DNA of 64,000 bases from Albula goreensis (taxonomy: Eukaryota > Chordata > Actinopteri > Albuliformes > Albulidae), in contig CM040743.1 of NCBI GenBank assembly GCA_022829145.1, forward strand, positions 30,989,646-31,053,645, read 5' to 3'. Position 1 is the first letter of the stretch. Each line of letters opens with the position of its first letter. Positions 12,199-27,100 of this stretch are shown here, piece after piece. A program made the translations under genes and the position numbers. Under the pieces are notes generated by a model. It worked only from the letters and a program-made list of their open reading frames with translations, made no database searches and was not told where the DNA came from.

Positions 12199-15100
12199 GT
12201 AAAAAGAGCTTGAAATATAACACTTTTTAAAGGGTTCATTCTGTATGACAGTAGCGCCGCGTGCGCCCAAATATGATATTAGCTAAAATGGAATAAGTGG
12301 TAAGTAACGTTACAAGAGTTTAGGATAAATTTGACAGCATAGCAAACGCATAATGTATTTACAGTAAAGGGGGAACTGGAAAAATAATTAAAAACACGAA
12401 ACGACACCCATCACAACTAGCTGTTCTCTACCAGAAGCAGGGATGATGGTGACATGGACGCTTGGTGCCAGGATGTGTTAGCCACCAAGCTGCTGGGGTT
12501 GAGCGAATCCTTCGTGATGCTCTCGCCAGACCTGATGGCTCACTCTCTGGTTAACGTTAGCTTTCTAGTTGTGAAGATGGCGGTACAGGGCAGCCTTTGA
12601 CGCTAAACACACACAAAGGATAGTGTTAATATTTATATCATAATATATGGGATTCCAGTTTAATGAACACGGTGATCCGATGTAACTGAAAGATGGTCCG
12701 TGTTCTTATTCATACAAAGGATTGGCACTGTATTTCATCTTTAAAATGTTTGCCTTGGTCACAACTATTTGCAGAGCACTGATTTTATAAAATGTTGTTT
12801 TCTGTAAAATTTAACGCAGTCGGTGGTTTATTCTGGTACCGTAGCTACATACAAGAACGTAAACTGATGGTGTCAGCAATGTCGCTGCATCACCGCGAAG
12901 TGACAACGCTGCAAGTCAACATTTATTTCTGATACCTTAAGCTTTTTCTATGATCTACAGTTGGGTTTTTGTATTAAATACACTTCAGTCAATGTGGATG
13001 GAAGGATAGAGACTGGTGAAAGAGGGATAATTAAGGCAAGAGACACATGGATTAGGAAAAAAAAAGGAAAAACCCAGAAAAAAAAACATTTTAAAAAAGA
13101 GCGTCAAGAATAAAAGCATGATATCTCACACTCATGTCTCTGTTGCCATTGCATAATTTCACATCTATAAAATAGTAACGCCTTAATCTACTTACCAATA
13201 CAAGTTGTTTACTAATTGCTTACTAATGCAGAAGACCAGGTAAATGTGTTCAACATGAAAGTACATCCTTTTGCACCACTGTGTTTACAATTAATGTTCT
13301 GTTTCATTTCAGTACAATGCAGTGGATACAAATCCTCTATCAGTTTATGTCATGCAGCATTTGTGGAACAGGATTGTTAAGGTGGGTTGATTACTAAGTG
13401 ATTAAACTCAGCTGTAAGTTATATAGAGTGTTTTCTTTACTTTTTTTTTTTTTTTTTTTACTGTATTTCATTCATGTGTACTACTTCCACATCATCAACA
13501 TACACCCATATGCAGTGTTTAGTTTCTTGCATATAAAAAAGGACAGATAAAAAGTAAAAAAGAGAAAAAATAATGTGTTGCGTTACTCTCACTGCATGTA
13601 CTCAAAATGTTATGAATTTTATGCATTTTTAGTTTTAAGTGTGATCACCATACATAAGAAATTCTTAAAGTCATATCACGTTATAATCAGCTTCTCCACT
13701 GTCTCCTCTCTTCAAGCTCTGGGTAGTTTCCAAAGTTTTCTAGATTTCCTACTCTTTTCCTAGAGTTCGCAAATGCAGTGATTGGTTCTTGCATTGGTTT
13801 TTTTCAGGTTAGCCAGTTATTATATAGATTGGTGATGAATAAGCTACACTAATGAGTGGCTGCAAGAAGGATCCTTTGACAGCCAAAGCCAAGAATTTCA
13901 GCCTGGCAGCCATCAGGCCATTCCTTTGCAGGAGAGATCCTGGATAATTTACTGAATCATTTACTGTCATTTCAGATGCTGCATGCACTATCCACTGCAT
14001 GACCTAGCTGCCTATGTACACATTAAAATACAGTGCAGTTTAGTCCAGAACCAGTACTCTGATACAGAAAATACTGCCTTACTGTACCATAGTGTTATTT
14101 TGACCTTCGGTCACAGTCACACTTCATGGCTTGCTTTTTCTCATAGTCAAGGGTAACATGTGAAAAAAATGTCAAATTAGAACAGAGATCTCCAGTGGCT
14201 TAAGCAGTTGAGGCACATGTCTGTGGTAAATCTGTGAGTCCCTCTGTGAGAACTAGGTGTTCAAGTTACAGTCATGTAATTTCCACCAATGGCCTAAGGT
14301 TCTTTCTGATGAGGAGGTAATTGGGTTATCCTTGCTGTGGTTTTTGTATGTTTTTGTGAAGGAGATTGATAATATTAGATGTAGAATAATTTGCTTTGTG
14401 CTTTGCATTTTGGTACCCTGCCCTTGTCTTAGTTTATTGAATTCTCCATGCCAAGTTCTGTGCATGATCTCTGTGACATTGTATATCGCAGAAGACCCTC
14501 TTCCAGTCCTTGGAACTTGACTTCTCGAAGAATTTATTGTGGCTCTTTGCTCTGGCATCCATTCAGTTTTGAATAATTCTTTATCTATTGGCTGTGTTCC
14601 TGACTATTTTTAAGACAACAAGTGTCCAGCCTGCTTAAAACCCATTTTTATCCATCTGGCATGAATAACTATAGGCATAAACTTATCTGTAAGCTACCAG
14701 TTATCTCTGTAATCTTGGAGAAAGTGGTATCAAAGTAACTCAGAAGAAGTGGAAACAATACTATTTATGAAAACATTCACAGCATTACAGCACAGTACAG
14801 AAGCTTCCCTTCTCAGGGTAACAAAGATCTATTGCTGAGCACAAATGCTGGATATTGCTTTGTGCTGATACTGCTTGAATTATGTGTGGCAATTGAAACT
14901 TTAATCACTGCATCCTGATTCATATATTAAAACATTAGTTTGGGATGTCTTGGTGCTCATCATAACTATCAAACAGAAAATTCATATTTTCTTTTGGAAA
15001 ATATGCATCTTCCTCCAGACCGATTGCTTACGGTGTCCCTCATGGCTCAGATTCTTGGGCCAAAATTAGTATCATTATACATCTTACCTCTAGGCCTTGT

Positions 15101-18100
15101 CATACATTGGCATAACAATTCTTTTCATTGTTGTCCTGATGATACTCTGTTTAAACCATATGATATTCCTATGTTGTGCATTCTGCATGACTCTTATATT
15201 TATATATTTAACCTTTTTCTATTCAGGTAAATCCCATTGAGATATAGATCTCATTATCAAGAGAACTGATGTTCATAAAATAAAATGACGCAAAATAAAA
15301 ACATTCATGAACAAATAATCTGAAAGAAATTACATAACAATTTGAATAATAGATGACAATAAATAAATACAATGTAATAGTAAAACATAAGAAACACATA
15401 AAATGTCAAATTAAAAGCACCAGCCATTCATTCGATTGAAATAAAGGCATAAAACCTCATCAATTAAAACAATTACATTCTGTTTTGGGGATGTTTAAAA
15501 TCTTACTTTTAAATCACCGATAAGACTGTTGTAAAAATGGATAAGACTATCCATTTTTTAAGTGCTCTGCAGCTTATTCCATGTGTGTGGAGCATAAAAT
15601 CTAAATGCGATCTTTCCAAATTCATAATTAACTCTAGGCACCTGGAGCGTCTGCCAATCATGTGACCGAGTTTGATAAGTTCCTACTGATCCATTCATCA
15701 GAGATGTAATGAAAGATGGTAATTTGCCAATAAGGGCTTTGTGAATAATAAATACCAATGCCTATCACGTCTCTCTAATAGAGAGGTCTAAACAACCTTC
15801 TCACACAGGGTGCAAAAATGGGTACCATAAACATCACCAGTAATAAATCGGAGGGCAGAATGATACACTGAATCCAGAGGTTTAAGGATCAAAGAAGCAG
15901 CATGCCTATAAATCACATCAACATAATCTAAAACGAACTGGAATTCTGATTCAGCAATCCTTCATCTGCAAAACATAGGGAAGCTGGCTCTATGTCTAAA
16001 CAGGAAACCAATATTTTGCCGTAGTTTACTCACCAGATTGGAGGTTAGGTTTGTGTGGATGTCTGTGTCTCGCTGCTCTCCAGCAATCCCTGCTGGCCAG
16101 CAGGCTACCCTTAGTCAGTCTGCATAAGTCTTCTCATGAAGTGGGCTGTGGGTTAAAAAAAGCAGCAGCTGACATCACCTGATTTGGAGGTGAACATGTG
16201 GTTGTTTGCACTCTAAGATACTGTACCACTGAGTGTGGCTTGTCAGTGCAATTTGCCCATATAAATTAAAAGCACTATGCCTTCAGGGACAGTGCATGAA
16301 TAAAAGGAATGTACATGGTGAAATAATTCATGCATCACTCAAAATCATATTCAGTGAATGCCTTGCTGTCAGAGAAAGTCCTATTTTGGATTTTACTGTA
16401 AAATAGAGGGGAAGCAACTTAGATGCAGACTTTTCATGCAGAACTAGCTGCACTCATCTTTGCTGAGTCTCATCATGAATTAAACACTGCAAGGACTGAG
16501 CAACCAGCTTGATGAAGGAATCATCTTTGGTAACAGCTCAACACACTAGCCAATAGGGTGACAATTGCTAAAATAAACAGGTAAAGGGCACTACTGTTAA
16601 CAGTCTCTATTATTTATTTAACACATAAATAAAGTCTCTGTTTATTCATTTAAACTGAGAATCGTTACATCGCTACCATGCTCATAGTCAGTTGTCCATT
16701 TGCTTTATAAAATCAAAGAGAGTCCATATTAGATTTAAACAGAGAGGGTGTTGCATTATTTTGAGGACTTCACTGTGTTTTCTGATCAACAAAAATGTGC
16801 ATTCAGTCAAAAATATCTGTCCATGTGCAACCAGGCAAAAAACATTGGCAGGCTATTACTGTATTAGAATAATGGCCCTAATGCAAATAGATGTGTTTTT
16901 TTTTTTATTAATGGATTGACTTTTAATCAGTGCTATGAATAGTTTGTCACAAGAATCATAATTTGTAACTGAATCAGTTTTTTCTCCCATTCCTAAGGGC
17001 TAGTCACCATGTGAATCTGAGGATTCATGTGTGCAGGTACTTTCTACTGTGTATGTGGGAGAGGTTTGCTTTCAAAAAAATAAAAAAAAATATATATATT
17101 TATATATATATTTTTTAAACCAATGATCCTGTAGCTTTTCTGGTGACCTATTGTCATGTTGCTTCATGAGTGGCATGTACTCTGCTTTTGGACAGTTTTA
17201 GTATCATGTACAGCAAGACTGACATGTTGGTCGACTGATTTCTTTTCATTACAGCTGAAAAGATCACTATAAAGGCAGCCATCCAGACTCCAGTGAACAT
17301 TTCCTTTTAAAATTTGCATTGCTATTGGTCTCAAAAATCCCCTGACAGTTGGGCAGTAGTACTTAGCTGCTAATTAGATACTAATGTACCCTTGTTAAAA
17401 AAAAACTAGCTACCATCTTTAAACATTAGGATGTATACAAATTTGTTCAGAAAAAGTTTGAGCAGCGTATACACAAGTGTGTCTTAACAACCAACCTTAA
17501 CAACCAAACTTTATGCTAATGCTAGCCAAAAATTGACACTACTTTCTGTCCTGAAAAGTCCTGCAAAGCAAAGTTTGAGTACTGCAATATGTATTAGTGC
17601 TATTTATTTTAGGGTCACCTTCAGAATGAATTCCACCCCACCGAGTTTAAGAAAACATGGTAGAGCTATGCTATACATTTTATGCTCTGAAATTTTAGAA
17701 GTTTGCTCTTTCAAATTATTTTCTTGAGAACTTCTATCCAATATTAGCTATAATTTTGAATGTGACTGTACAAATAACAACATTTTGAGTCAGTACAGAC
17801 ATCTAGACTGTTACACCCAACAAAAGGACCACAGTCAGATCAAAATCTTGTAAGAAGATTAATGCACTTTAGACAACCAGTTGAATGGTTAAAGAAAATA
17901 TGTTAGCTAAAATATGTTACAGTCACTGCATGGCAAATATGCTGGTTTCTATAATGTACAAGTATAATGAAAAATAATCTATGTAATGATTTCTATAATC
18001 AATGTGATAATCTATGTGAACCTATTCTACACATGCAATAATGGTCTAGGTCAAGACAATTTTATGCTGGCAGGCAGCATACTTTCATTTGGAATACAGC

Positions 18101-21100
18101 TGTGCATTTTGCTGAAAAAACCACGTTCAATGCTTCTAGATTTGGGATGGGAAAATCTAGGCCTTTGGGCTAGTTTTCATTCCTCTCCTCTCATCAGAAA
18201 CTGTTTTAGACCCTGGCCACTACATTAGTGGAATCAATAATCATTTGCATTAATGTAATGAGACTCCAAGAGCCTGTTTTGAGTGTCTTTAAATGATATA
18301 AGCCACAACAGAGATACTCTACCTGGCCCAAGGGGCCAGCAGTACTGCTGTTTTTCTTATTGAACTATAGATTGTTAAAGCAACTGATTGGTAATTCAAC
18401 TAATCATGTGTCCCTAGTTTAAAATAGCCTCTGAATAGAGGGGGAGAATGAAAACCTGCAGTACTGCTGGTCCAAAGAGCCTGGTTTGACCATCCTTGTT
18501 CTAGAGGGTAGCCAAAGAATAGGTGTCAAAAAAGGAAAGCAGCCTTATATATTTACCTTTGTCACTGCAATCAAAAACTTTTGAAGTTTTGAGTTTGTCA
18601 CCTGCTGCAGTGCTACTTGCATATTAACGAGAATGACAACTGTATTATTAATGTATTAACTATACATTGGCGTGCCCCGGTGGCTCAGCTGGAAGAGCGC
18701 ATGCCACACAAGGCCTCGGCCTTGTCGCAGCAGCCCAGGTTTGAATCCGGCTTTGGCCCTTTGCTGCATGTCCTCTCCTCTCTCTCTGTCCTGCATTTCC
18801 TGTCTACTTCTCTACTGTAACTGTCAAATAAAGTGGAAAAATCCCAAAAAAAAAAACAAAAAAAAAAACTATACATTAGCAGTCACAGAGGCCATGTGGC
18901 TCTTTTTGGATGTTTTGAAATACACAATATGCAGTTGAAATGTTTGTAATGATAATATTGATAATTTATAAAACTTTCAGTGAAGTCACATTTTCAAGGT
19001 CATTAAAACTAATGGTCTCATATTTTCATCTGTTGCAGGTAGTGCCCCTGTGGATTGCCCCCAATTTATTAACTTTTTCTGGTTTTTTACTTATTTTAAT
19101 AAACTACCTCCTGCTGTCATTTTATGACTGGAATTACACAGCATCAGGTAATTCACACAGGGGATGGATGGGGTTTCAGCTGAACCAGATCTTCTTTTCA
19201 TAAGTTTTGACTTTCAAATTCTAGTCTGAATACCTGTTCTTCATTATCATGATTTCTGTCTTAGACGATACAGTTTAATTTGGTTTATGGAGTAAATGTA
19301 ATGTACTTTGCAGTAAGACTAAAGCCTTTGTTAGGTGCATAGAGTAAAGATAGGGCTGGGCATTATACCAAGTGGTCCACTAAAATTACTCCCCATATTG
19401 AGATATTCAGCATATTTTTGTCAATGTTTTGTTTTTATTTTATTTTACCGCTGGCAATTAGTCCAAATGGTATCATAGTAAGCTTGATTGATGCTTGATA
19501 GTAAGCAAGCTATCGAAGAATAATCTGCTCATACTCTGCAATGTTCATATTTATGAACATTCTGCAATTTCAGTCCAGATACCCAGCTGTCACATGAAAG
19601 AGCTTCCCAATAATTGATCCATTGTGACATTTGTGAACTAATGAGGAATTCAGTCCCAGCTCCTTCAGCCACAGGGGTTGATCAGGGCTAGCGCTTGCCT
19701 GCTTGAGACAAACATTGCAATAGCAACGAAATGCGATCAAAATCAAAGTTCAAAATATTTTATCTCAGAGCACAATGGAATATAAACTGGCCTTTAAGCA
19801 CTTAGTAAGTTCTGTGAGTCTAACCCTGATTTTAGTAAATAAATGCATGTTTGACTTTCAGGTATGACTATGTATGTGGTGACCTTAATATCATTATTCC
19901 ACCTTAAATAAATTGTGATATCATTGTGAAGTTATATTGCCCAGTCCTAAGTTTACTTCAGGCACCTGGTTCTGGTGCATCAGTGGTACTCTGATGAGTC
20001 CATCAGCCATTTGTAGGTTGCCCACATTGATGAGGCAACAGGGTAAAATAAGGTTTAAGCTTATGAAAATGTTGGTCTCTTCACTCTTTGGCATTTGAAT
20101 GCCTGCAGTTTCTTTAACTGATCATATGTTGACTTAATATGCCTCTAGCGGCATAGGTAAAGTGGTTGGTGACGCATCTGCAGTGTACCAAAATACAAGC
20201 CTTTCCACTTTCCATGTTCATAAAACGTAGTTAAGCATACATCACTTTAATAACTTGTTTATTAGATGTTTATTAAAAAAATGTAAATGATACAGTGTAT
20301 GTGTACAGACACACACACATGTACACACACTCACACCAACACAGATAATTATGTTTATAGTGTATTGTTTCAAACAGGTCCTGGTTCACAGCATGCTCCA
20401 GACTGGGTGTGGAGTGTTTCTGGCTTGGCTACATTCTCAGCATACGCATTGGGTAAGAGAGAGAAAAACTGCTGATGTAGCAGTCTTGATTAGTGTTCTT
20501 GATGTTTAAAATGATGCACAAAAGAACCTATGGTTTACAAATTGTTAAATCAACAAAAATTAAAAGTTGATTTAAAAAGTGACATGTATTAGATGCAGTA
20601 ACTTTTAAAGGTTTCTTTTTGTTACATACTTTTTTTTATATGTAGGTATTATACTGTTTTGTAAAAACAATAACATAATTCAATTTGAAAAAGTGTTGAT
20701 TTATGTATTTTTACAATTAAGTGCCCTTAAGAAAGTAAAAAGTAACCAATTAATTGGCATTTTGCTTTGAAGGAGTAGGCAAAATTCATGCATTCAGTAG
20801 CAATTCTTGTAATTAATTTTTGAGCCAATAGTTGTATTTATTTTTTATTTAAATATTGTGCAGAATATATTAAATACATTCAGCACAATATTGTCTTGTG
20901 CAGTGATGAACCATAGTTTAAATTAGTTCCATAAATTCCTTATTTGTAAGTAACAATATATAAAAAGTTCATTTCAAGTCACCTATCAAGCATTGTGCGC
21001 AATGCATTGTGGGTGGTAGGTGTTTTAGGGCAAACCCCATCCACTCCTTTGGAGTTGAACACATTCACGTTGTGCTGAATAGTCATAAAAACATGTAATG

Positions 21101-24100
21101 GTCCGTTACTCTGTCATGCACTTGAGCACATACTCTCTATTTTTAATGTGCTCAGAGATTTTTTTATTCCAAATGAGATGTGTAAGTATGTCATGAGACC
21201 AAAGGCGGTGAAGCACACAGGACAACAACAATCCTGAGCAAACATGCCACAAAAGCCAGGCATAGCACAATAGAATAGAAAAAAAAAAGAATTGACCACC
21301 TAGAAAACACAGATAAAGAGCAACATGTGAAGTCAATAATAGTCTTTTTAAATGAGGGAGTGTTTTGGTTCAAATGCTCACATGATGAGGCTGGTGTGAA
21401 GCCACATCGTTACAAGATGCTATAATATTGGTATCTCACTATATTGGAGCCAGCTGAAGCCTATGGGTTTGAACTTAGCACACAGTCATTAGAACACATC
21501 TGACTCAGATTACAATTTCACTCACAAACTATTATATTTATGGGCTGGCGTCACAGGACCATATTTAGCGTTTTTTTTTTTCCTGTTTTTGTGTTTTTCT
21601 GATCAGAACGACCAAATGCAGACAAGATGAATAACAAAACATAGTTTATTAGGCAGCTGAAAAATCACAAAAACAGTAATCAAACTCAGACTCCAGGCAG
21701 AGGTCAAAACCAGTTGGGCACAGCGAAGGTACAAAGACATCAGGCAAAAGGAGGTTGAGAGCAGGCAGGCAAAAAGTCATAACCGGGAGGCACAGCAAGC
21801 AGGTACAGGGAGATCCAAAAGGCAAAAAAATGAGGAGACAGGCAAAGTCAGGAACAGGCAGTCAGAACAGACAACAAGGCTCATAGCAAAACAGGTAACA
21901 AGACACTGAGACAAACTCACAATAAAGTAAAGAATGAACAGGGTATAAATGCACAAGACTAACAAGCAAACGAGACACAGGTGAACAACTGGGCAGGTGA
22001 AACAAATAAGCAAAAACAGAACAGGTAACAAGGAAGGTGGGTCAGACACAAAAGACACAAAAAATGAAAACAAAATCACATGTTCAGGGATATTTTTAAC
22101 TATGCAAGTTTGGGCTCCTTCTGCAGAATGGTTTGGTCTTAATATATCTGCCATTCATCTCTGCATGAATTTTCCATTTACACAACATTTGTGAAACGAG
22201 ATCTGAAGCACTGAACCAAGATATGCATGCCCAATCTCTCTAAACACCCTGGTGGCTAAAATTCACATAAAACCACTGTCTTATTGCATTGACACAGATC
22301 ACCCCATTGACATTGACATTTCTCCCTACCAGATAAAACTAGAAAAAAGCCAACCAGTTGCAAAGGTTTGAGATCTACCTTTTTGAGATATACCAAGTAG
22401 TCAAGTCACAATAAATTCTTTAGAATGGATTATTGCTGCCTGTTTTATGAATCAAAATGTGTAAGTGTACATACATTTGAACATATAAATGTGAGACATT
22501 GTGCACATAGGTGTGCATGATAAGTCACATATACATGCAAATGTATGTTTGGTATGTAACTGTTTCTGGCTAAACTATCAACATGAGAAACATTTGTAAG
22601 TGTTTCTGTGTCTAATGTATTTTTAATTTGACAATCTATGTCATGTGTGTAATGTGTAGGTGTGCCAGGGGCAACTGTTACAAAAATATTGGGGAAGAAT
22701 TTTCTCTATTGCTCGACCATATTCTATTCATATTAGACTGGTGTAAATTAGTAATATATTTCCTACCAAAGACAAAGTGCTCTGCTTCATAACTGAACAA
22801 TAATTTACCATAAAAATGCCTTGCAGATATTAAGCTTTTTAAATGTGGACTCAGTAAACTAAATTCATCACACCACTTCAAGAAGAGGAACAGAGCTCTC
22901 AGTGGGCTCAAATGATGGCAGTTGATTGGACTGTATTAAAAAAATGTTTTTTCGAGCTTGCTGCAGTTTTCTTTAAACAAAATGTTTATTCTTTTAAATA
23001 AAATCTTTAAAAATGCTATGCCAGTTATGTTTTGTTTTAGTTCCTGAGCACAGTTGTCAATTTTCTAGGTATTGAAAGCACACAAAAGAAAAAAAGTGTT
23101 TTTTTCTAATCATACAAGAAAGAAATAATCCAGGTGTTGGAAAGTGGTCACAAAACAAACATTCGCAGGAAAAACCAGGCAAAACAGAATGATGGTTTAA
23201 AAGTCAGTCAGGAAGACAGCATTAGGAAGGGGGTACCACTAGCAAAGTCAGCTTTAATAAAGCCAGGTAACCTACTTAGAACAGAACTTGGTTTGATGGG
23301 CTTGCTCTCTTGTTGAATACTTGCATGTGCCAGTATCTTGTCTCCTATAGTGTTGGCTTTGTCTACCAGTAATCAGATTGGCAGCAGGATTTACAGCTGT
23401 GGCTTTTGGCATTTTAAGTGGACATATGACCACTACTAGAGAGGAATGGGGCAGTTGGAGCCTTATAATGTAGTTGACCCAGGGCAGCAATTTAAGTTAA
23501 TGACAGCTTGGGTATTCCCATACAGTAGGGAGCTCAAATATTGAAAATGTGTGACTAATCAAAACTAATAAATGTCTGTGTGTGATTTAATTTGCAGTGT
23601 GTGGTGTGGCTTTCTCTTACAGACTCAATAGATGGCAAACACGCTCGTCGAACCATGTCCAGCAGCCCACTGGGAGAGCTCTTTGACCATGGCCTGGACA
23701 GCTGGGCCACCTCCCTCTTTACTCTTTCCCTCTTCTCTGTGTTTGGCATCAGTGTAGACAGCGGTGTTTCAGCGTACACACTCTACTGTGTCCTGTGTGT
23801 CATCCTGCTCACCTTCATCATCTCCCATTGGGAGAAATATAACACTGGAGTTCTCTTTCTGCCCTGGGGATATGACATAAGCCAGTTGGTGAGTATTCTG
23901 TCACCACAGCCCCTTTCTCTAGTTTGGAATAAAGTTGCTAACTGTTTAGGTTACGAATATGTGTGCAGGATTGAAAGACACTGAAAGATGACTGGTCAAG
24001 AATACATTTAAACCACAAACCTGAGAGAGAATTCAGATATTCTTGGATATAGTCAACCTCACAACTATTTATTTTTATTGTAATCAACTTTGATGTTCAG

Positions 24101-27100
24101 GGTGTATAGGAATATACCAGTAGGAACATACCTCTCAGCTTATTTTATGAAAGCAATCCAGAAGTGTAAAATGCGTTGACACTTTATTTTTCAAAATAAA
24201 CATATTTTCATATGGATCTGTACCAGCACATGTTGTTCAAATGTTCCATCTTAAAATTAGCTGCAGAATCCAACAACTTCAAATAGTCATCCTATTCTGT
24301 TATAAATGTTATTGTAATGTCAAAACATCCATTTCACAGTTATAAATCTCTACAGCTCTGAAAAACACTGCCATCAATGATGTTTTATGAAAATAGAGAA
24401 AATAAGTCTTCTTGTCTGTAGGTAGACTACTGTGAGTCCTGTCAGGTAGCATGACACAGTCTCTTTTGAATCATATTGGACTAAATCAATATCTGGAAAG
24501 TAAAGCAACTGAGTAGTAGATCAGACTGTGAATTGTGAAGCTGTTTGGTCTTTGCTGACCAAGTGGAGGATGAAAATATTGGAGAGAAAAAATCATGGCT
24601 GTTACTATATGGCTATTTACAAAAAAATTGTGTGGGACAATTACAGCCTTGTTTTTGAGTTTTGTTTTTCAATACTCTGTGCACCATAAGAACATTCAAA
24701 ATAGTGTGCTTTCTAAAGTGTATTTTTTTCCTTTTTTTAGACATTAACAGCAGTGTATCTGCTGACCGCGGTAATCGGGGTAGAAGCCTGGCATAAGCCT
24801 TTGCCCTTTGGTTATTTCTTTACAGATATATTAATAGCCATGGTCATAGGTAAGTCTCATATTCATTACTGTCTGTTCCTATGCCCCTATATGTGGGTTC
24901 TTTAGTTTCATTATTCATTTTCCTCTTTGTCTACAATGACTATTTTTCTGCTTGCTCACTTGTGTTTTACAGTTCATTTTAAACTTAAACCAAACATATA
25001 GTAGTTTTGAATATTTCATAAAGGAAGTGTCACATCCTATGGACTATGCATGTTAACCTGTTGGAGTGTAAAGTACACACCATGTCATCTATACATCAGT
25101 CCCATTGTATTTTCATAGCAGTTCTTTACTTGCACATTGTTTGTTATCGCCAAAACAGGAAAACACTATTCTAGGGATTTCTTGAGACATGACAAGTTGA
25201 TTGTTTCCTCATTTTGTACTTAGGTATTTGGTACATTAGAAAGTGAGGTGGGAATGAGCCAGCTGGCTCGCAAGTTTACTGACACAAGGAATACACTTCT
25301 TACTTCATACACCAGATGTTTTGAGTATATACTCAGAACTGAATCAATTACTACTGTCCTCTAGTCCTTACAAAAATTCCATGAAAATATGCACTAATGA
25401 TTTCAAACAATCATTGAGTAGTTACCCCTCCAGATTGTTCTGCCACAGATTTAGTCATGATGTGAGCCACTTCTTCGCAAGGGGAATACTGTGCAACTGG
25501 TGACGTTGGTTCAAATCAAAAACAGCTGGTCTGGCTGTGGTAGCTGTTGGCCTTAGCACATCTGAATCTCATTACAGCACCCCAGTGCATCAGTGTGGCC
25601 TTTGTTTTCTGTAGGAGAGGAATCTAATGTCATGGAAGTCTATGGTGGTCGGGAGGGAGATAATCGCGAGAAGTTTAGGGCTCTGTATTAATTTTTCAAA
25701 CTCATGGCACAACCGTTACAGTATATATATAGCATATTATCTTGAATAACTGCTTTTGTGTTTATTGCAAAACTATGCGGTATCAAATTCTCACAAGTAG
25801 AAACATGGCTCAAATGATTACATTCCAGATTCCTGTGAAATTAAGTTTGCACTGACAAAGATATGACTCAATCCATGTTTTCAAATGAATGATGCGCCGA
25901 GTATTCAGTAACATTGGCCTTTTTTATCATAGCACTCCTAATTTGGTCTGTCGGAGTCGCCTGAAAAGTAAAAAAAAAAAAAAAAAAAGTCTTGCCAAAA
26001 CTGAGCTGCTACATCTTCCAGCCAACTCCTTGGCAATCCAAGACCTTTGTATGAACCATTGAAAACACAGCAGTTCTATATTTTCATGATTATTTTGAAG
26101 TCAATTTACCTTTTACCCAGCAGTGGTAGCCCCAGTGTATTTAAGCTTACTTAAGCTTTTACATTTTATTTTGGTCATTTTTTTATTCTGGCATCAACCA
26201 AAAATTTGCTCTCAGCACAGTTTATACAGTGCAAGGCAAACACAATGATAGTATTAAACCTTTATCTGTTCCAGTGCCTAACTGTAACAGCTCAAAAACT
26301 GGATGTGCCCCATTAGCTTTCAGGAAATGTTAAGCCAATGTCATTGCTGTTGAGCCATATTAGTGAATGCTCAGGCTATATTTAAGCTTAAAAATATGAA
26401 TATCCAGTGTTTTTCAGCTTTTGACCTCTTTAATGTTTAACTTAAGCATAGTTTTTTGTTTTCCTAGTTTTCCAAACCTTTTGCATTGCACACTACTGCC
26501 TTCCAGTTGGTCCTATCCTTCAAAATTCTAATAGTGATTTTTCTGTGAGAGGGGACATGGTTGTAAATCAATTTCTGCATTGTTTCTGTTGGCTAACTTG
26601 TAATCTGGGTCACTGAAAGGGCCTCTATGGCACTGACAGTGACCTAAATCACTGGTTCTGAAGTACCCCAGTATTCATGGTTTTCATTATTACCAGTGTC
26701 ATTTAGTTCAGGCTATAACTTTATGATTAAAACAGATTTTAACCCAGTGCCTGTTTGTCTTACCGATACCATGAGTTAAGCCAGTGAACTTCTGCACTAT
26801 TTTCCACAAATAGTTTTCTGTCAGTGACCCAATATCCATACATTTTGAATTTAGGACTGTCAGCTGTAGATCTGTCAGTTAATCAATACAAAATGCAACC
26901 TCCTAAAAATCAATTATTTTTCACATAAAAAAATAAGCATTAGTTGTCTAACAACTGATCTGACTGACTGAAAAAAATTTGTTTTTTTAGATGTTGACTG
27001 AATATGAACTGACATGAATATCTGTTTCCAATCATCACTGATTAGAAAATCTATTCATTAAAAACAATTATCAGCTATTTACATAGCATTCACTGAAATT

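Noticed and set aside
18669-18866. A functional tRNA gene
   Set aside because: A and B boxes are present, but no cloverleaf anticodon arm is kept, and the element has a body, A-tail and target duplication of a SINE.
21777-22154. 125-codon minus-strand frame rich in Leu, Cys, Val and Phe
   Set aside because: Product of a purine-rich interspersed repeat read on the opposite strand; low complexity, no Met-proximal homology.
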